A stretch of DNA of 64,000 nt, taken from the NCBI RefSeq assembly GCF_900115715.1, contig NZ_FOXM01000016.1, forward strand, positions 1 through 64,000, in the 5' to 3' direction. The translations under genes and the position numbers were made by a program. Numbering within the stretch: the stretch's first letter is position 1; the number at the start of each line of letters is the position of its first letter. Positions 8,476-17,022 of this stretch are shown piece by piece. The notes beneath the pieces are model-generated. The model was given only the letters and a program-made list of their open reading frames with translations, was not told the origin of the DNA and did not search any database. The DNA is from Geopseudomonas sagittaria. Lineage in GTDB: Bacteria; Pseudomonadota; Gammaproteobacteria; Pseudomonadales; Pseudomonadaceae.

Positions 8476-9459
8476 ATGACCGCACTCTCTGTACTCGACC
8501 TCATGATGATCGGCGAAGGCAAAGGGCTGGCCCATTCGCTCGAAGAGGCCGCCCTGCTCGCCCGCCACGTGGAAAAACATGGCTACCGGCGCTACTGGGT
8601 GGCGGAGCACCACGACCTGTCGGGTATCGGCTCGGCCGCCACGACCCTGATCATTCAGCACCTGGCGGCGGCGACATCGACACTGCGGGTCGGCGCTGGC
8701 GGGATCATGCTGCCCAACCATTCACCGCTGGTCATCGCGGAACAGTTCGCCACGCTGGAGACCCTGTTCCCGGGACGCATCGATCTGGGCGTCGGACGCG
8801 CACCGGGATCTGCCGGCCCGAGCATCCGGGCGATGCGCGGCGACGCCTCGGAGCGCGACTTCGCTACCGACGTCACGCAACTGATGGACTACCTGGCCAA
8901 CAACGGCCGACAGGAGGCACGGGGCTTACCCGGTCGCCATGATGTGCCGGTGTGGATTCTTGGCTCCAGCCTGCAAGGTGCCGATCTCGCGGCGAAGCTC
9001 GGTCTGCCCTACGCCTTCGCTTCGCATTTCGCTCCGCGTTTCCTGATGCAGGCGATCGCCCATTACCGGACCAACTTCCGGCCCAGCGAGCATCTGCAGC
9101 AGCCTTACGTGATCGCCGGGGTGAACGTCATCGCCGCCGAGACCCACGACGAAGCGGAGTACATCGCCAGCTCGCATCGCCATTGGGTGAATAACCTGCA
9201 CAACGGTGTGCCGGGGCCGTTGCCGCAGCCGGAGGATGGCTACATGGCGCGCCTGTCCAACTTCGAATTGCAGGGACTGGCGCAGGCGATGGCTTGCACC
9301 GCCATCGGGGATAAGCGCGAAGTTGGGGCCTGGCTGCGTGAGTTCATTGCCACCACGGGCGCGAACGAACTGATGATCGACGCCAGGATCTACACCCCCA
9401 CCGCGCGTTGCCGCTCGTATCAGCTGGCGGCCGAATCCATCGAGGATCTGCTCGAATAG
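8476..9459 (+). CDS. LLM-class flavin-dependent oxidoreductase (MsnO8-like)
   Basis: The 327-aa protein begins LSVLDLMMIGEGKGLAHSLEE, followed by YRRYWVAEHHDLSGIGSAAT, IRVGAGGIMLPNHSPLVIAEQF-type segments and FPGRIDLGVGRAPGS. These features mark the MsnO8-like (TIGR03558) branch of luciferase-like oxidoreductases. I chose the ATG at 8476 because GGAG at 8467-8470 lies at a good distance; a longer reading from 8419 would overlap the upstream stop. It is last in the operon with another LLM enzyme and two TIM-barrel proteins. Substrate unknown. The protein is full-length with no disruption seen. Confidence 0.83.
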   Translation: MTALSVLDLMMIGEGKGLAHSLEEAALLARHVEKHGYRRYWVAEHHDLSGIGSAATTLIIQHLAAATSTLRVGAGGIMLPNHSPLVIAEQFATLETLFPGRIDLGVGRAPGSAGPSIRAMRGDASERDFATDVTQLMDYLANNGRQEARGLPGRHDVPVWILGSSLQGADLAAKLGLPYAFASHFAPRFLMQAIAHYRTNFRPSEHLQQPYVIAGVNVIAAETHDEAEYIASSHRHWVNNLHNGVPGPLPQPEDGYMARLSNFELQGLAQAMACTAIGDKREVGAWLREFIATTGANELMIDARIYTPTARCRSYQLAAESIEDLLE

Positions 9460-9560
9460 CGCTGGCCCTGGATGCCGCTGCGACAGCCCGGCCACCGGGG
9501 CCGGCTGCTCCTTCCGATATGCGGCAGTCGCCAAACAACGGCATTGGCCAGGGACGGCCG

Positions 9561-10451
9561 CTACGCCTCCTGGCCGAAGGTGGCTATGGCGAAGTCAAGG
9601 AAGCTGCGCAGTTTCGGAGTGATGCGGCGATCCGGGGCATAGAGAATGTGCAAGGGCCGAGTCGGCACCTGATAGTCCGGCAGCAGCGCAACCAGCTCGC
9701 CCGTCGCCAGGTGCTTGCGAACCAGTTCGAGGGGCTGAAGCAAGATTCCCAGCCCCGCCAATGCGGCGCACAGCAGCGGCTCCCCATGATCGACCATCAG
9801 CCGCCCTGAGACAGCCACCACGATCCACCCGTCTGGACCGTCGAAGGTCCACTGCGTGCGCAACTCCGTGTGCGCGAAACCCAGGCACTCATGTGTCTGC
9901 AAGTCCCATGGCGTATTCAAAGGGCCATGAGCCGCCAGATAGTCCGGCGCGGCGCAGAGCACGAGTCTGTAGGGAGCGAGAGGCCTGGCGATTAGCCCGC
10001 TGTCGGCCAGTTGGCCGACCCTGAATACCGCATCGTAGCCTTCGTCGATCAAATCCACAGTACGATTGGACAACGTCAGCTCGACACTGACCTCTGGGAA
10101 CGCCTTCATGTACTCGGGCAGGTGCACTGCCAACTGCTGCATACCGAAGCTCACCGGAGCGTTGATGCGCAAGCGCCCACTGGGTGACGCCTGAGCCTCC
10201 GCAGCGAGGTTTTCGGCGTGCTCCACTTCGGCGAGGATGATTTTTGCGCGCTCATAAAATGAGCGTCCGAAATCGGTGAGACTCTGGCGCCGCGTAGTGC
10301 GGTTCAGCAGCCGCATACCGAGGCGTTGCTCCAGATGATGGACATGCTTGCCCACCAGTTGCGACGAAATCTGCAGCACTTCCGCCGCGGCGCTGAACGA
10401 TCCCAATTCCGCCGCCTTTACGAAGGCATTCATGCTGGACAGTCGGTCCAT
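9561..10451 (-). CDS. LysR-family regulator
   Basis: This is a 296-aa LysR protein starting MDRLSSMNAFVKAAELGSFS, with HTH SAAAEVLQISSQLVGKHVHHL and the effector domain beginning RLRINAPVSFGMQQLAVHLP. The open frame extends 76 codons upstream, but the canonical LysR N-terminus begins at the ATG at 10451. It is divergent from the alpha/beta hydrolase gene. In the gap GAATGTC (10469-10475) and GACATTC (10525-10531) form a widely spaced inverted repeat that could be part of its control region. It is the third of four LysR genes in the first 15 kb. Confidence 0.87.
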   Translation of the reverse strand: MDRLSSMNAFVKAAELGSFSAAAEVLQISSQLVGKHVHHLEQRLGMRLLNRTTRRQSLTDFGRSFYERAKIILAEVEHAENLAAEAQASPSGRLRINAPVSFGMQQLAVHLPEYMKAFPEVSVELTLSNRTVDLIDEGYDAVFRVGQLADSGLIARPLAPYRLVLCAAPDYLAAHGPLNTPWDLQTHECLGFAHTELRTQWTFDGPDGWIVVAVSGRLMVDHGEPLLCAALAGLGILLQPLELVRKHLATGELVALLPDYQVPTRPLHILYAPDRRITPKLRSFLDFAIATFGQEA

Positions 10452-10541
10452 TGCAAACAACCTGTTTTGAATGTCGGTCCATTTTGGATATTTATCCCTT
10501 TTGCTTTCAAGTATTGAATGAACTGACATTCGAGCAGGGGC

Positions 10542-11549
10542 TTGGGCGATCGGCTTGAATGCGCGTCCTTTGCGCCCACACAGGTACCAGACTTGAGAAC
10601 GTTCGAACACGTTGCACCCGTCTCGGCACTTTCCGTGTTGGGGGCGGACTTCACCTTCCCGCGTGCCATTGAGGGCCAACCGACGCGACTGTCGGATTTC
10701 GGCGGGCTGCAGATCGGTCGCTTCCGCACCAGCGATGACGTGGAGCTGGCCTACTGGGTGGCCGGTGAAGGTGAACCCCTAGTGTTCATCCCCGGCTGGT
10801 CGGCCAACGGGGCGCTGTACGTCTACCTGATGGTTCTGCTGAGTCGGCATTACCGCGTCCATGTACTGGATGTCCGCAATCAGGGGCTGTCCCAGCGCGT
10901 GTCGTTCGGCACCCGGATTTCACGTATTGCCATGGATCTCAAGGAGTTCGCCGAGCATCTGCATCTGGACAAGGCACATTACTGTGGCTGGTCCATGGGC
11001 GCCTCGGTGTTGTGGGCATATATCGACCTGTTCGGTACCCAGGGCGTTCGCAAGCTGGCTTTTATCGATCAGGCCCCCTCGATCTACTGCCACGCGGACT
11101 GGACTGAACAGGAGCGCCTGGACGCCGGAGCTTTCACTTCATCCCCGGAGCGCATGATTGCCTCGTATACCCAGATGAAGCCGGTCAACATGCTGATTTC
11201 CGGCACCAGGGTTCTGGAGCACGCAACGCAGATGGATTCGCCGTACTACGCAAATGCCCTGGCGTTCGCCCAGTCCATCATCATCGATGACATGAGCTAT
11301 ACCGGTCAGGTGCTGTTCGATCATGCGACCAATGATTGGCGCGACGTCATCCGCAGCAAGATCGACGCACCGACTGCGATTTTCTCGGGCGAGTACAGCG
11401 ACTGGCTTCACAGTCAGCGCTGGATGGCCTCAGTCATTCCCGACGCTTCGCTGTTCGTGTACTCGAAAGCGGATCATGGCGACCACTTCCTGGCCTTGAA
11501 GAACCCATTGAAATTCAGTTCAGACCTGCATGGGTTCCTGATGCGCTGA
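10542..11549 (+). CDS. Alpha/beta-fold hydrolase
   Basis: The hydrolase core runs from about residue 55: FRTSDDVELAYWVAGEGEPLVFIPGWSANG (oxyanion-hole strand), the nucleophile elbow YCGWSMGAS, an acid after FSGEYSDW, and a C-terminal histidine in YSKADHGDHFLAL. This gives a complete Ser-Asp-His set. The reading frame opens at a TTG at 10542; no good RBS supports that codon, and TTG 10593 or GTG 10635 are alternatives, so the N-terminus is uncertain. It precedes a tautomerase and a second esterase gene. That grouping fits ring-cleavage or lactone/ester breakdown, but the substrate is unknown. Confidence 0.8.
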   Translation: MGDRLECASFAPTQVPDLRTFEHVAPVSALSVLGADFTFPRAIEGQPTRLSDFGGLQIGRFRTSDDVELAYWVAGEGEPLVFIPGWSANGALYVYLMVLLSRHYRVHVLDVRNQGLSQRVSFGTRISRIAMDLKEFAEHLHLDKAHYCGWSMGASVLWAYIDLFGTQGVRKLAFIDQAPSIYCHADWTEQERLDAGAFTSSPERMIASYTQMKPVNMLISGTRVLEHATQMDSPYYANALAFAQSIIIDDMSYTGQVLFDHATNDWRDVIRSKIDAPTAIFSGEYSDWLHSQRWMASVIPDASLFVYSKADHGDHFLALKNPLKFSSDLHGFLMR

Positions 11550-11658
11550 GCGGAATTCGATCGGCCCCCCGGTCGAACGTCCGGCTCTGGAAGCCGGGCT
11601 GCACTTGGCAACGCGATTACCGCAATGCCCCTTAATCATGTTCTCAGAGGATGCCAAT

Positions 11659-11856
11659 ATGCCCGTTGTACGAGTGAGCTGGTTTGAAGGCAAGGACCAT
11701 GCGGCCAAGCAGGCGGTAGCGGCCGAGATCACCGAAAGCATCGTGAAGAACACCGGCACTGACCCGAACTACATCTACGTTATCTTCGAAGATATTGCCC
11801 CCAGTGATTGGGCGGGGGCGGGCAAACTGTTCGGCGGGCCCGACAAGGACTCCTGA
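11659..11856 (+). CDS. Small 4-oxalocrotonate tautomerase-family protein
   Basis: The 65-aa product starts MPVVRVSWFEGKDHAAKQAV. After Met removal, Pro-1 would be the catalytic base, as in all 4-OT tautomerases. The segment NYIYVIFEDIAPSDWAGAGKL matches the family beta-strand and active-site loop. AGAGG at 11646-11650 gives a well-spaced RBS for this ATG; an upstream ATG at 11651 is out of frame. Family members tautomerise dienols from aromatic meta-cleavage, and many have other roles. It is downstream of the alpha/beta hydrolase and may be co-transcribed with it. Confidence 0.85.
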   Translation: MPVVRVSWFEGKDHAAKQAVAAEITESIVKNTGTDPNYIYVIFEDIAPSDWAGAGKLFGGPDKDS

Positions 11857-12084
11857 ATGGTCATCTTCGGACCCGTAGTGAACGCCGGTCATTCGGTGGG
11901 TCGGCTCAATCGCCAAGGGTGGCCGAGATCGGCAGCGATGCCGGGAGTTCCTTTCTATAGCAGCCTGTTGATCCGCGCCCTGCCATGCTTGGCGACATGA
12001 GGTTGACGTATGGCGTGCTGGCGATGGACAGCTACCTGTTCAGCACCCGTCCCAGCAGCCCTTCGCACACGAGACGATATCGCT

Positions 12085-12756
12085 ATGACTCAAGACACCG
12101 CATTCTCTGAATTGCAGCATGAGCCGCAATCCGGTCTGTACTACCGACTCGCCACCAATTCCGAGACTCCTCGCGCGCGCCTGCTGCTGCTTCACGGCGT
12201 GGGCGGCAACGAAAGCAACCTTGCTGGGCTCCTACCCTTCCTTCCGCCCGCACTGGAGCTAATTCTGCTGCGCGCGCCACTACAGGTCGCCCCACAGGGC
12301 TTTGCCTGGTTCCAGGTCAACTTCACCAGTACAGGGCCGGGAATCCAGGCAGATCAAGCGGAGGCAAGCCGTAATCGGTTGCTGCGCTTCATCCAAGTGC
12401 AACCCCAGATGCCGACGGTCATCGCCGGCTTCAGCCAGGGCGGCATCCTCAGTTCCAGTGTCGGGTTGAGCGCCCCCAACTGTGTAGCGGGCTTCGGCCT
12501 GCTCAGCGGTCGGATACTGCCGGAGCTGGAGCCACACATTGCCCCTCGGGAAGCTTTGCGCTCCTTGTCCGCCTTCGTTGCTCACGGGAAGCATGACGAC
12601 AAACTCCCACTGAGCTGGGCCGAGCAGGCAGATGCATGGCTGGAACGCTTAGGGGTCCCCCATCAGACCCACATTTATGAAATGGGTCACGAAGTCATCA
12701 GTGAAGAAGTCAGCGATTTCGTCCAGTGGCTACGACCACTTCTGAAGCTTGAGTAA
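12085..12756 (+). CDS. Carboxylesterase/phospholipase-type alpha/beta hydrolase (YpfH-like)
   Basis: This 223-aa hydrolase has RLLLLHGVGGNESNLAGLLPFLP, the nucleophile motif VIAGFSQGGILSSS, VAHGKHDDKLP (acid) and EMGHEVISEEV (histidine). That is the layout of the short phospholipase/carboxylesterase family. The open frame extends upstream to 12010, but the ATG at 12085 (MTQDTAFSEL) gives the expected family length. The preceding 228 bp holds no gene that I can support. It may act with the hydrolase and tautomerase upstream; the natural ester is unknown. Confidence 0.82.
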   Translation: MTQDTAFSELQHEPQSGLYYRLATNSETPRARLLLLHGVGGNESNLAGLLPFLPPALELILLRAPLQVAPQGFAWFQVNFTSTGPGIQADQAEASRNRLLRFIQVQPQMPTVIAGFSQGGILSSSVGLSAPNCVAGFGLLSGRILPELEPHIAPREALRSLSAFVAHGKHDDKLPLSWAEQADAWLERLGVPHQTHIYEMGHEVISEEVSDFVQWLRPLLKLE

Positions 12757-12847
12757 TCCACCACCGGGAGAGTATGGATTCCACACCATACGGCCGGGCA
12801 GGCGCAGCGCAGCGCAGCGACGCAGGGTGGCATTGTCAGCCAGAGGT

Positions 12848-12955
12848 GCCTGATGGCGTCAATTTACTCGTCTGCTTGCACATCGATTCGCCCTTGAGCT
12901 GGATCCAATGGCGTTGTGCATCAGGCGGTCAAGGATAGCGTCGGCCAGGCCGCAA
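12848..12955 (-). pseudogene. IS21-family istB 3'-end remnant
   Basis: On the minus strand, [14 protein letters not shown] followed, after a small frameshift, by RIQLKGESMCKQ matches the C-terminal tail of IstB helper ATPases (usually [24 protein letters not shown]). Only about 35 codons survive. The rest of the 250-bp gap 12757-13006 shows no coding signal. It marks an old insertion-sequence event between the esterase and monooxygenase genes. Confidence 0.6.
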
Positions 12956-13006
12956 CTTCGGATGTCGCTTCAGGGGGCAGGTCGTATCCGCCCTGCCCCG
13001 CATCAC

Positions 13007-13360
13007 TCAGCGAGTGAAGCCGTCGAATGGGGTCATGTAGACCGCACCGAAGCCATCCAGGCGTTTACGCGCTTCGGCGTCCGGGTTGCCGTAGACAACC
13101 AGGTCGGTGACCGTCACCAGGTCGAGGAAGCGCTTGGCAAAAGGAGCGAAGGTCTGGTCGATGTGCGAGACCAGCCCTTCGGAGCGATAGCGTTCGATGA
13201 TGTGAACCGAACGCTGGTCGCTGCTCACGCTGTACTCGTAGGTCAGGGTACCCGGCTCCTGACGGGTGGCTTCGACGATCTCCGCGACCAGCGCCTTGAA
13301 GGCCGGGAAGTTTTGAGGTTCGAGACTCAGATTGAAGATGTTGACGATTACATCGCGCAT
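13007..13360 (-). CDS. Antibiotic-biosynthesis-monooxygenase-domain (ABM) protein
   Basis: The 117-aa protein MRDVIVNIFNLSLEPQNFPA has the dimeric ferredoxin-like ABM fold pattern: FKALVAEIVEATRQEPGTLTYEYSVS, then SVHIIERYRSEGLVSHIDQTFA. Members are cofactor-free quinol monooxygenases or heme/aldehyde-modifying enzymes (YgiN-like). The ATG at 13360 has AAGGC upstream, and longer reading through the open frame is unlikely. It precedes nothing on its strand, but an SDR gene lies 166 bp upstream in the same direction, so the two may be co-regulated. Confidence 0.8.
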   Translation of the reverse strand: MRDVIVNIFNLSLEPQNFPAFKALVAEIVEATRQEPGTLTYEYSVSSDQRSVHIIERYRSEGLVSHIDQTFAPFAKRFLDLVTVTDLVVYGNPDAEARKRLDGFGAVYMTPFDGFTR

Positions 13361-13526
13361 GGTTTGCCTTCGTTTTCGGTGGTGAATGATTCCGGTCCCG
13401 TGACGCGGCGCATTTATTGAAACGGGATTTAGATGGCGCCGGTCGGAGGTCTTCTGCGCCCCATGGGTGCTGATCGCTTCCGCTTCGAACCATTGATCGA
13501 TACGGGAAATGCCAGCGCCCCGGCCA

Positions 13527-14231
13527 TCACCAGGTGATTTCGTTGTCATGGAAGTCGATGAAGAACACGCCAGCGTTGCCCTGCCGTGCGGCAATCGCCT
13601 TGGCCATGCCGTCAGTGCTTTCCTCGACCGAAACGGGAGCGTCTGGGCCTCCCATGTCAGTGCGTACCCAGCCCGGCATCATGGCAATGTAGGTCCGCTC
13701 ATCCTTCTTGCGCGCGCTGAAGCTGCGCAGCAGCGAGTTCAGCGCGGCCTTGCTGGCGCGATAGGACTCGTAGCCTCCCTCGGTGTTGTTGCTGACGCTA
13801 CCCAGGGCGGAAGACATGACAGCCACGACCCCATCGGCCGGCACATTGGCGCTGAAGGCTTCGAGCGCTCGCATGGGGCTGAGGGCGTTGGTCAGCATCA
13901 GGTGGGCAAACTCGTCGTTGCTGATCTGGCTGGACAGCTGCTGCGGATCGTCGCTCACGCCGGCAACCACAAACAGCAGATCGAAAGCGGCACCTTTCAG
14001 CTTCTCGGCAAGCTGCTCGATCTGCTTCTGGTCATTGATGTCGAGCGGCTCCACACGCAGTGCCTGAGCGGATTTCTCGACCAGTTGCCCCAGACGGGTA
14101 TCCGGCCCCGGAGCGCGCTCGGTCGCCACGACTTTCCAGCCTTGCTCTAGGTATTTCTGAACCAGCCCGAGGCCGAGGCCTCGCGATGCGCCAAGTATCA
14201 GGGCGTGTTTCTGCTTGTCTGCAATGGTCAT
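13527..14231 (-). CDS. Short-chain dehydrogenase/reductase (SDR)
   Basis: This 234-aa classical SDR has the NAD(P) motif LILGASRGLGLGLVQKYLE near residues 11-20, the NAG-like VVAGVSDDPQ, catalytic Ser in VAVMSSALGSVSNN, and YESYRASKAALN carrying the YxxxK pair. It starts at the ATG at 14231 with GGAG upstream. It is divergent from a LysR gene (14384), which probably regulates it. The protein resembles C-factor-like short SDRs. Substrate unknown. Confidence 0.87.
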   Translation of the reverse strand: MTIADKQKHALILGASRGLGLGLVQKYLEQGWKVVATERAPGPDTRLGQLVEKSAQALRVEPLDINDQKQIEQLAEKLKGAAFDLLFVVAGVSDDPQQLSSQISNDEFAHLMLTNALSPMRALEAFSANVPADGVVAVMSSALGSVSNNTEGGYESYRASKAALNSLLRSFSARKKDERTYIAMMPGWVRTDMGGPDAPVSVEESTDGMAKAIAARQGNAGVFFIDFHDNEITW

Positions 14232-14383
14232 TGATGACTCCGATGATAGGTGGGCTATCGAAGAGTGGCCCTTGTTCCAAGGCGCCAGTCCAGATGGGAG
14301 ATCATGCTATAGTTGACAAATAATCAGATAAACAGGCAGAAGTTCTTAAATGAGTAGAAAATAAGTCAACAGAAGAACACCGA

Positions 14384-15283
14384 ATGATTCAGATCGAATC
14401 GCTGAACGGGGTCATCACCTTCGTCACCGCCGCCCGCTCCTCCAGCTTCACCGAGGCCGCCGAGCATCTTGGCGTCTCCAAGTCGGCGGTGGGCAAGGCA
14501 ATCGCCCGACTGGAGGAACGGCTGGGGACCCAGCTATTCCACCGCACAACTCGGCGCATTCACCTCTCTGCCGACGGCGAAGCCTATTTCGCCGCCTGCG
14601 CGGCGGCACTCGATGAAATCAAGGGCGCCGAAGACAGCCTCGGCCCCAGGGCCAGCGAGCCAGCCGGCCGCTTGCGCGTGGACATGCCTGTGGCCTTCGG
14701 CCGGCAGGTGATCATGCCGATGCTGCTGTCACTGGCCAAACAGTTTCCACTTCTGAAGTTGAGCCTCTCCTTCAACGATCACCTGATCGACCCCATCGAG
14801 GAAGGGGTCGACCTGATGATCCGCTTCGGGGAAATCGGCGACCAGAGCAATCTGGTGGCGCGCAAGCTAGCGAGCCAGCGCTGGGTCATCTGCGGCTCAC
14901 CCGACTACCTTGCACGACAGGGCTATCCCGACGGCCTACACAGCCTGGAGCGGCATGACTGCATCGTCGGTTTCAGGCGTGGATTGCCCCTGTCCTGGCG
15001 CATTTGCAGCGAGGGCCAGAACATCCGCTTTGCCCCGCCCTCCAGCCACCAGTTCAGCGATGGCGCCGCCATGATCGACGCCACCCTGGCTGGCCTGGGC
15101 CTGTGCCAGATGCCGCTCTACTTGTTCCGCCAGCACCTCACCGACGGACGACTGGTGGAGGTGCTGGCCGAACTGGAGCCCGATCCGGTGGACATCTACG
15201 CACTCTGGCCGAAGACCTCGCACCTGAGGCCCAAGGTCCGTTATGTGGTCGACCAGTTGATCGAGTTCAGCCAGCACTGGTAA
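14384..15283 (+). CDS. LysR-family regulator
   Basis: This 299-aa LysR protein has HTH SFTEAAEHLGVSKSAVGKAI, then RLEERLGTQLFHRTTRRIHL and an effector domain starting RLRVDMPVAFGRQVIMPMLL. It is close in style to the regulator at 4742. An RBS AGAAGAACA precedes the ATG. The 152-bp gap to the divergent SDR gene is AT-rich and contains TTGACA (14316-14321), a plausible -35 box. Likely target: the SDR and ABM genes. Confidence 0.88.
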   Translation: MIQIESLNGVITFVTAARSSSFTEAAEHLGVSKSAVGKAIARLEERLGTQLFHRTTRRIHLSADGEAYFAACAAALDEIKGAEDSLGPRASEPAGRLRVDMPVAFGRQVIMPMLLSLAKQFPLLKLSLSFNDHLIDPIEEGVDLMIRFGEIGDQSNLVARKLASQRWVICGSPDYLARQGYPDGLHSLERHDCIVGFRRGLPLSWRICSEGQNIRFAPPSSHQFSDGAAMIDATLAGLGLCQMPLYLFRQHLTDGRLVEVLAELEPDPVDIYALWPKTSHLRPKVRYVVDQLIEFSQHW

Positions 15284-15540
15284 AGAGCGAGTGCAGCTGC
15301 ATGCTTTCTTCTCAACATTCACACTGGTGATGATGGTTATAGCACATAATTTATTTACTTATATATCACCATTCTCTATTGTTCGCCCAACGCATCATAA
15401 AAGGGATGCGTAGTCAGGGCGGACTCTCACGCAACTACATGAGACGCTGTAACTAACCGCCCCTTGTTGCATGCCCCAGCATGATGTCATTCGCGCTATC
15501 TCAATTTTCGTCCACACCTAATAAGAAAGAGATAATCATT

Positions 15541-16791
15541 ATGAATGAAAAAGAAACCAATAAAATACGCCGCATTGCTGTGGTCGGTGGCGGTATCGGT
15601 GGCTTGACCTTTGCGATTGCGATGCGCCACCACGGTATCGACGTTGATATATACGAGCAAGCGGAGGAATTGCGTGAGGTGGGTGCCGCGGTCGCATTAT
15701 CCGCCAATGCCACGCGTTTTTATTATAACCACTGGGGTTTGGGCGAGGCGTTTGACGAGGCTGCGTTTGAAATTTCTGCCTTGATCTACCGGGACGGAAA
15801 GACTGGCCGTGAAATCGGCAGGCACGCCGGGGGGCAGACGTATCGAGACCTTTTCGGCGGCCCCTATCTCGGCATCCACCGGGCCGAGCTGCAAAGGATT
15901 CTCTCCACCAAGGTGGGTATGGAACGCATTCACCTGAATAAACGCCTAGTAAATATCGATGATACTGGCGAGCACGTAGTGCTGAACTTCAAAGACGGTA
16001 GCAAAGCGGAAGCCGATATCGTCATTGGCGCTGACGGGGTGCGTTCCACTGTACGAAACTTGATGCTCGGTTATGAAGATTACATATACGCGGGGTACAC
16101 GGCGTTTCGCGGCATCGTGCCAATCGATAAACTACCGAGCATGCCTGATCCGACCGCTATTCAATTCTGGATGGGTGAGTCCGGCCACTGCCTTCACTAC
16201 CCGATCGGCGGAGACAGGAAAGGAGACATCAATTTCTTTCTCGTTGAACGCACCCCGACGACCTGGCCACTAAAACAGTCGACCGCACCTACAGGCGACG
16301 GTGAACAATTGCGCCTCTTCAAGGACTGGCATCCCGCTCTCCTTGAGATGATCGCTTCGAACACCTTGAAGACAGTCAATCAGCGATGGGGCATGGTTTA
16401 TCGCATGACCCTTGGCCGCTGGAGCAAAGGTCGGGTAACGCTGCTCGGTGATGCCGCACACTCCCTAGTACCGCACCATGGACAGGGTGCCAACCAGTCG
16501 ATCGAGGATGCCGTGGTCCTAGCTGACTGCATTGCCGCTGCGGGTTCCGCGTCGATTGCAGAAACCTTTGAACGTTACGAGCGACTGCGTCGTGGTCGGG
16601 CGCGCAAGGTTGTGTATGCGTCCGTGACCACTGGCGATATGTTGCACTTGCCACCGGGTGAAGAGAGGGATCGGCGCGATGCACGTCTTGCCTCACATGA
16701 TGCCATGCTGCATCACCTCGATTGGATCCACGGCTTCGACGCTAGCGATCTCAACGAGCCAGATGAACGCCAGGGCGGAACCTGGTTGTGA
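15541..16791 (+). CDS. FAD-dependent aromatic monooxygenase (class A)
   Basis: The 416-aa flavoprotein has RRIAVVGGGIGGLTFAIAMR (FAD/NAD motif, residues 10-29), the middle VIGADGVRSTVR, and VTLLGDAAHSLVPHHGQGAN near residue 305. These are the three class A hydroxylase motifs; the sequence resembles 3-hydroxybenzoate 6-hydroxylase and salicylate-hydroxylase-like enzymes. I chose the ATG at 15541 (RBS AAGAGAT) rather than the in-frame ATG at 15481. Base composition is visibly lower in GC than the neighbours, especially the first 700 bp, which suggests recent acquisition. Nothing else in its operon helps to fix the substrate. It is not a second nahG: overall similarity is limited to the motifs. 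Confidence 0.85.
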   Translation: MNEKETNKIRRIAVVGGGIGGLTFAIAMRHHGIDVDIYEQAEELREVGAAVALSANATRFYYNHWGLGEAFDEAAFEISALIYRDGKTGREIGRHAGGQTYRDLFGGPYLGIHRAELQRILSTKVGMERIHLNKRLVNIDDTGEHVVLNFKDGSKAEADIVIGADGVRSTVRNLMLGYEDYIYAGYTAFRGIVPIDKLPSMPDPTAIQFWMGESGHCLHYPIGGDRKGDINFFLVERTPTTWPLKQSTAPTGDGEQLRLFKDWHPALLEMIASNTLKTVNQRWGMVYRMTLGRWSKGRVTLLGDAAHSLVPHHGQGANQSIEDAVVLADCIAAAGSASIAETFERYERLRRGRARKVVYASVTTGDMLHLPPGEERDRRDARLASHDAMLHHLDWIHGFDASDLNEPDERQGGTWL

Positions 16792-16844
16792 TACGGGTTC
16801 TCTACGTCACATCTGAATGTAATTTACCGTAGAAGACCTGTGGT

Positions 16845-16877
16845 GCAATGCTGCTCACCTAAGCGGAGCAGCATTGC
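16845..16877 (+). terminator. Hairpin after the FAD monooxygenase gene
   Basis: GCAATGCTGCTC (16845-16856) and GAGCAGCATTGC (16866-16877) pair perfectly over 12 bp with a 9-base loop. No T-run follows, so it is either a weak terminator or a stabilising 3' hairpin. It lies 54 bp after the stop codon. Confidence 0.45.
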
Positions 16878-16975
16878 GATTAACCGGGAAGCGAGCCCTA
16901 GAAATCCTCACCGCCCTGGGTCTTGATGGCTTATGGCCTGTGGACGTTTCGCGCTGGAAGTCTTGAGGAAGAGAA

Positions 16976-17021
16976 GCAAACCCGCAGAATTGAGGTTCCT
17001 ACACCAATTCTGCGGGTTTGC
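16976..17021 (+). promoter_or_regulatory. Perfect 17-bp inverted repeat covering the transposase RBS region
   Basis: Arms at 16976-16992 (gcaaacccgcagaattg) and 17005-17021 are perfectly complementary with a 12-base loop, and end 1 base before the transposase ATG. A transcript entering from outside the element would fold here and hide the ribosome-binding region, a known way for IS elements to limit transposase made from external promoters. Confidence 0.5.
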
Positions 17022-17022
17022 A

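Noticed and set aside
9951-10541. Longer start for the LysR gene at 10679
   Set aside because: The extra 76 residues have no LysR similarity; the HTH domain starts at the ATG at 10451.
16792-17022. Continuation of the truncated IS5 transposase to the left of the inserted IS
   Set aside because: Read in both directions, the sequence does not continue the catalytic half; the flanks differ.
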